A stretch of 6,650 nt of DNA from Archangium sp. Lineage in GTDB: Bacteria; Myxococcota; Myxococcia; Myxococcales; Myxococcaceae. Location: the NCBI GenBank assembly GCA_016793525.1, contig JAEUJT010000350.1, positions 1 through 6,650 on the forward strand, in the 5' to 3' direction. Positions 5,260 through 6,650 of this stretch are shown one piece after another. The notes under the pieces were generated by a model. It made no database searches and was not told the DNA's origin. It saw only the letters and a program-made list of their open reading frames with translations. The number at the start of each line of letters is the position of its first letter. Position 1 is the stretch's first letter. The position numbers and the translations under genes were made by a program.

Positions 5260-6650
5260 ATGCTTGAGCCGCTCTCGCCGAACGACGTGGTGCCGACGCT
5301 TCGAGCTGACCTGGTCATCGCCGACGCCGCTCCCGGCCGCGGAGAAGACGAGGTGCGGGTGGCTGACCCGTCAGGGGCGCAGGTGTTGATGCTCAAGGGC
5401 TTCGAGGTGTCGCTCGCGCGCATGCTCAATGGCCGGCGCACCGCGAGCGAGGTGGTGACGGCGGCGCAGCAAATCGGCCTCCCGCTCAGCGTCGATGGGC
5501 TCAACGGCTTTCTGCGCAAGCTCAACCACGCGGGGTTTCTCACCAAGGCGGGCGCCTCCGCTCCGGCCGACATCACCTCGTGGACCGCGCGCGCGGAGTG
5601 GCCCGAAGAGGTACGGCACCTGTTCCAGGAGGCGCTCTTCGAGGCCCGCGCCGACCGGCTCTCTTCGGCCAAGGCCAAGCTCGACGCGCTGCTCATTCGC
5701 TCTCCCGCCACGCCCGAGGCGCAGCAGCTGTTGCACTGGGTGATGCAGCGGCTCCACCCCAACGGGCCCGCCACCCCGGCGTTTTCGTCGGTGTTCGCGA
5801 ACGAAGAGAAGCAGTGGTTCGCCGAAGGCGCCGAAGAGTCTGACGCCAACGACCGCGCGGCGAACGCCGCCCTCGTCGAGGCGTCGGCCATGGAGCGGCA
5901 GCTGCGCGGCGGCTCGAGCAAGAAGTGGCTCATCCCTGTGGTGCTGGTGATGGTGGCGGCGGCGGTGGCCTTCGTGCCCGTGCCCTCCACGGCCTCGGCG
6001 CCGTACCAGGTGCAGCCAAAGACAAAGACGAACGTGACGGTCACGCAGGTGGGCACCACGTTGAAGTCCATCGACGTGAAGGTGGGCCAGTGGGTGACCA
6101 AAGGCACCGTGTTGGCGCAGTGGAACCAGGCAGAAGCCGAAGCGGCCCTGCGCGCGGCGGAGAAGCAGCTCGAGGCGGGCGCGGGGCACAAGAAGGGCCC
6201 ACTCGTTCCAGCGGCGAAGGTCGCGGCGGCCAAAGCGGCGGTGGCAAAAGCGACCGCGGCCGAGAAGAAGGCCCAGGTCGAGCACGACAAGCTCAAGGCG
6301 AAGTCGAGGGGCAAGAAGGTGCCGGCGCTGCTCAAGGCGCAGAAGAAGCTGAGCGACGCGACAGCGGCGCGCACGTTGGCCACCCAGGCGTTGGCGTTGG
6401 TGACCGCGCCCGCGGCTCCGGCGGGTGACGTAGAGGCCCTCAAGCAGGCCGTGGCGGCGGCGAAGGCGAAGGTGGCGGTGGCTCCGGTGACCGCGCCGGC
6501 CGACGGCTTCGTGGCGGCCATCTCGGCCACGGCGAATGCGCCCATCGACGCGACCGCGCCGCTGTTTCAGCTCGAAGACACGCGCAGCTTGGCGGTGGTG
6601 GTGACGCTGCCCGATGGCGTGACGGTGCAGCCCGGCGCGTCGGTGGCGCT
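5260..6650 (+). CDS. PqqD-like domain fused to a single-span HlyD-type periplasmic adaptor, C-terminus cut by window edge
   Basis: 463 visible residues from an ATG (MLEPLSPNDVVPTLRADLVI). Residues about 9-98 look like a PqqD-type winged helix (LRADLVI, then FEVSLARMLNGRRTASEVV and FLRKLNHAGFL), the kind of domain that in other proteins binds leader peptides of modified peptides. Residues 115-165 form amphipathic helices resembling a TPR hairpin. Residues 223-241 are one membrane span; the preceding KK fits a cytoplasmic N-terminus and a periplasmic C-terminus. Then come the first half of a biotinyl-lipoyl fold (258-290, VKVGQWVTKGTVLAQW), a Lys/Ala-rich helical hairpin (about 292-402, turn near SRGKK 349-353), and the second lipoyl half (408-440, VTAPADGFVAA). 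This is the HlyD/membrane-fusion layout, so a role joining an inner-membrane transporter to the outer membrane is inferred. The N-terminus resembles that of multidomain M50 peptidase/HlyD proteins, but no HExxH or multi-span M50 region is present. An alternative GTG start at 5221 is possible. Partners probably lie to the right. Confidence 0.9.
   Translation, partial: MLEPLSPNDVVPTLRADLVIADAAPGRGEDEVRVADPSGAQVLMLKGFEVSLARMLNGRRTASEVVTAAQQIGLPLSVDGLNGFLRKLNHAGFLTKAGASAPADITSWTARAEWPEEVRHLFQEALFEARADRLSSAKAKLDALLIRSPATPEAQQLLHWVMQRLHPNGPATPAFSSVFANEEKQWFAEGAEESDANDRAANAALVEASAMERQLRGGSSKKWLIPVVLVMVAAAVAFVPVPSTASAPYQVQPKTKTNVTVTQVGTTLKSIDVKVGQWVTKGTVLAQWNQAEAEAALRAAEKQLEAGAGHKKGPLVPAAKVAAAKAAVAKATAAEKKAQVEHDKLKAKSRGKKVPALLKAQKKLSDATAARTLATQALALVTAPAAPAGDVEALKQAVAAAKAKVAVAPVTAPADGFVAAISATANAPIDATAPLFQLEDTRSLAVVVTLPDGVTVQPGASVA

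Noticed and set aside
5085..6545. A 486-codon minus-strand open frame opposite the adaptor gene
   Set aside because: Its product is low-complexity Ala/Ser/Thr, a mirror of the Lys/Ala-rich coding strand, and it overlaps the LamG gene start. The plus-strand protein has recognisable domains.

Overview
The window is GC-rich DNA with strong G/C bias at third codon positions. Secreted lipoproteins carrying LamG and EF-hand modules, followed by Cys-rich and beta-sandwich segments, are typical of Myxococcota (myxobacteria), so a myxobacterial chromosome is the most likely source. This is inferred from protein style; there is no rRNA or other marker gene. No tRNA, rRNA, CRISPR array, transposase or integrase was seen.

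Layout. (1) 1-1597, minus strand: a long-chain fatty-acid CoA ligase (AMP-forming) whose C-terminus runs off the left edge. (2) 1598-1862: intergenic, with a -10-like box almost touching the ligase start, an inverted repeat against that box, a second 16-bp dyad, and a strong intrinsic terminator for the next gene. (3) 1863-2699, minus: a small predicted lipoprotein with an acidic linker and five EF-hand calcium loops. (4) 2804-5203, minus: a 799-residue predicted lipoprotein with two LamG (concanavalin-like) modules and a Cys-rich knot. It starts at GTG and lies 104 bp upstream of the EF-hand gene, so the two may be co-transcribed and share the terminator at 1803-1840. (5) 5260-6650, plus: a divergently transcribed gene running off the right edge. 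It joins a PqqD-like winged-helix N-terminus, a helical segment, one membrane span and a split biotinyl-lipoyl (HlyD-type adaptor) periplasmic part.

How they may work together: the two lipoproteins plausibly form a surface or periplasmic pair (calcium binding plus carbohydrate/protein binding). The divergent gene looks like the first component of an export or peptide-handling system whose other parts would lie to the right. The fatty-acyl ligase appears to be a separate unit. The most unusual item is the PqqD-like/HlyD-like fusion; its N-terminus resembles that of multidomain M50 peptidase/HlyD proteins, but no M50 domain is present. The ligase and the fusion gene also share a TACACT box just upstream of start codons that lack a Shine-Dalgarno, which suggests leaderless or nearly leaderless mRNAs.
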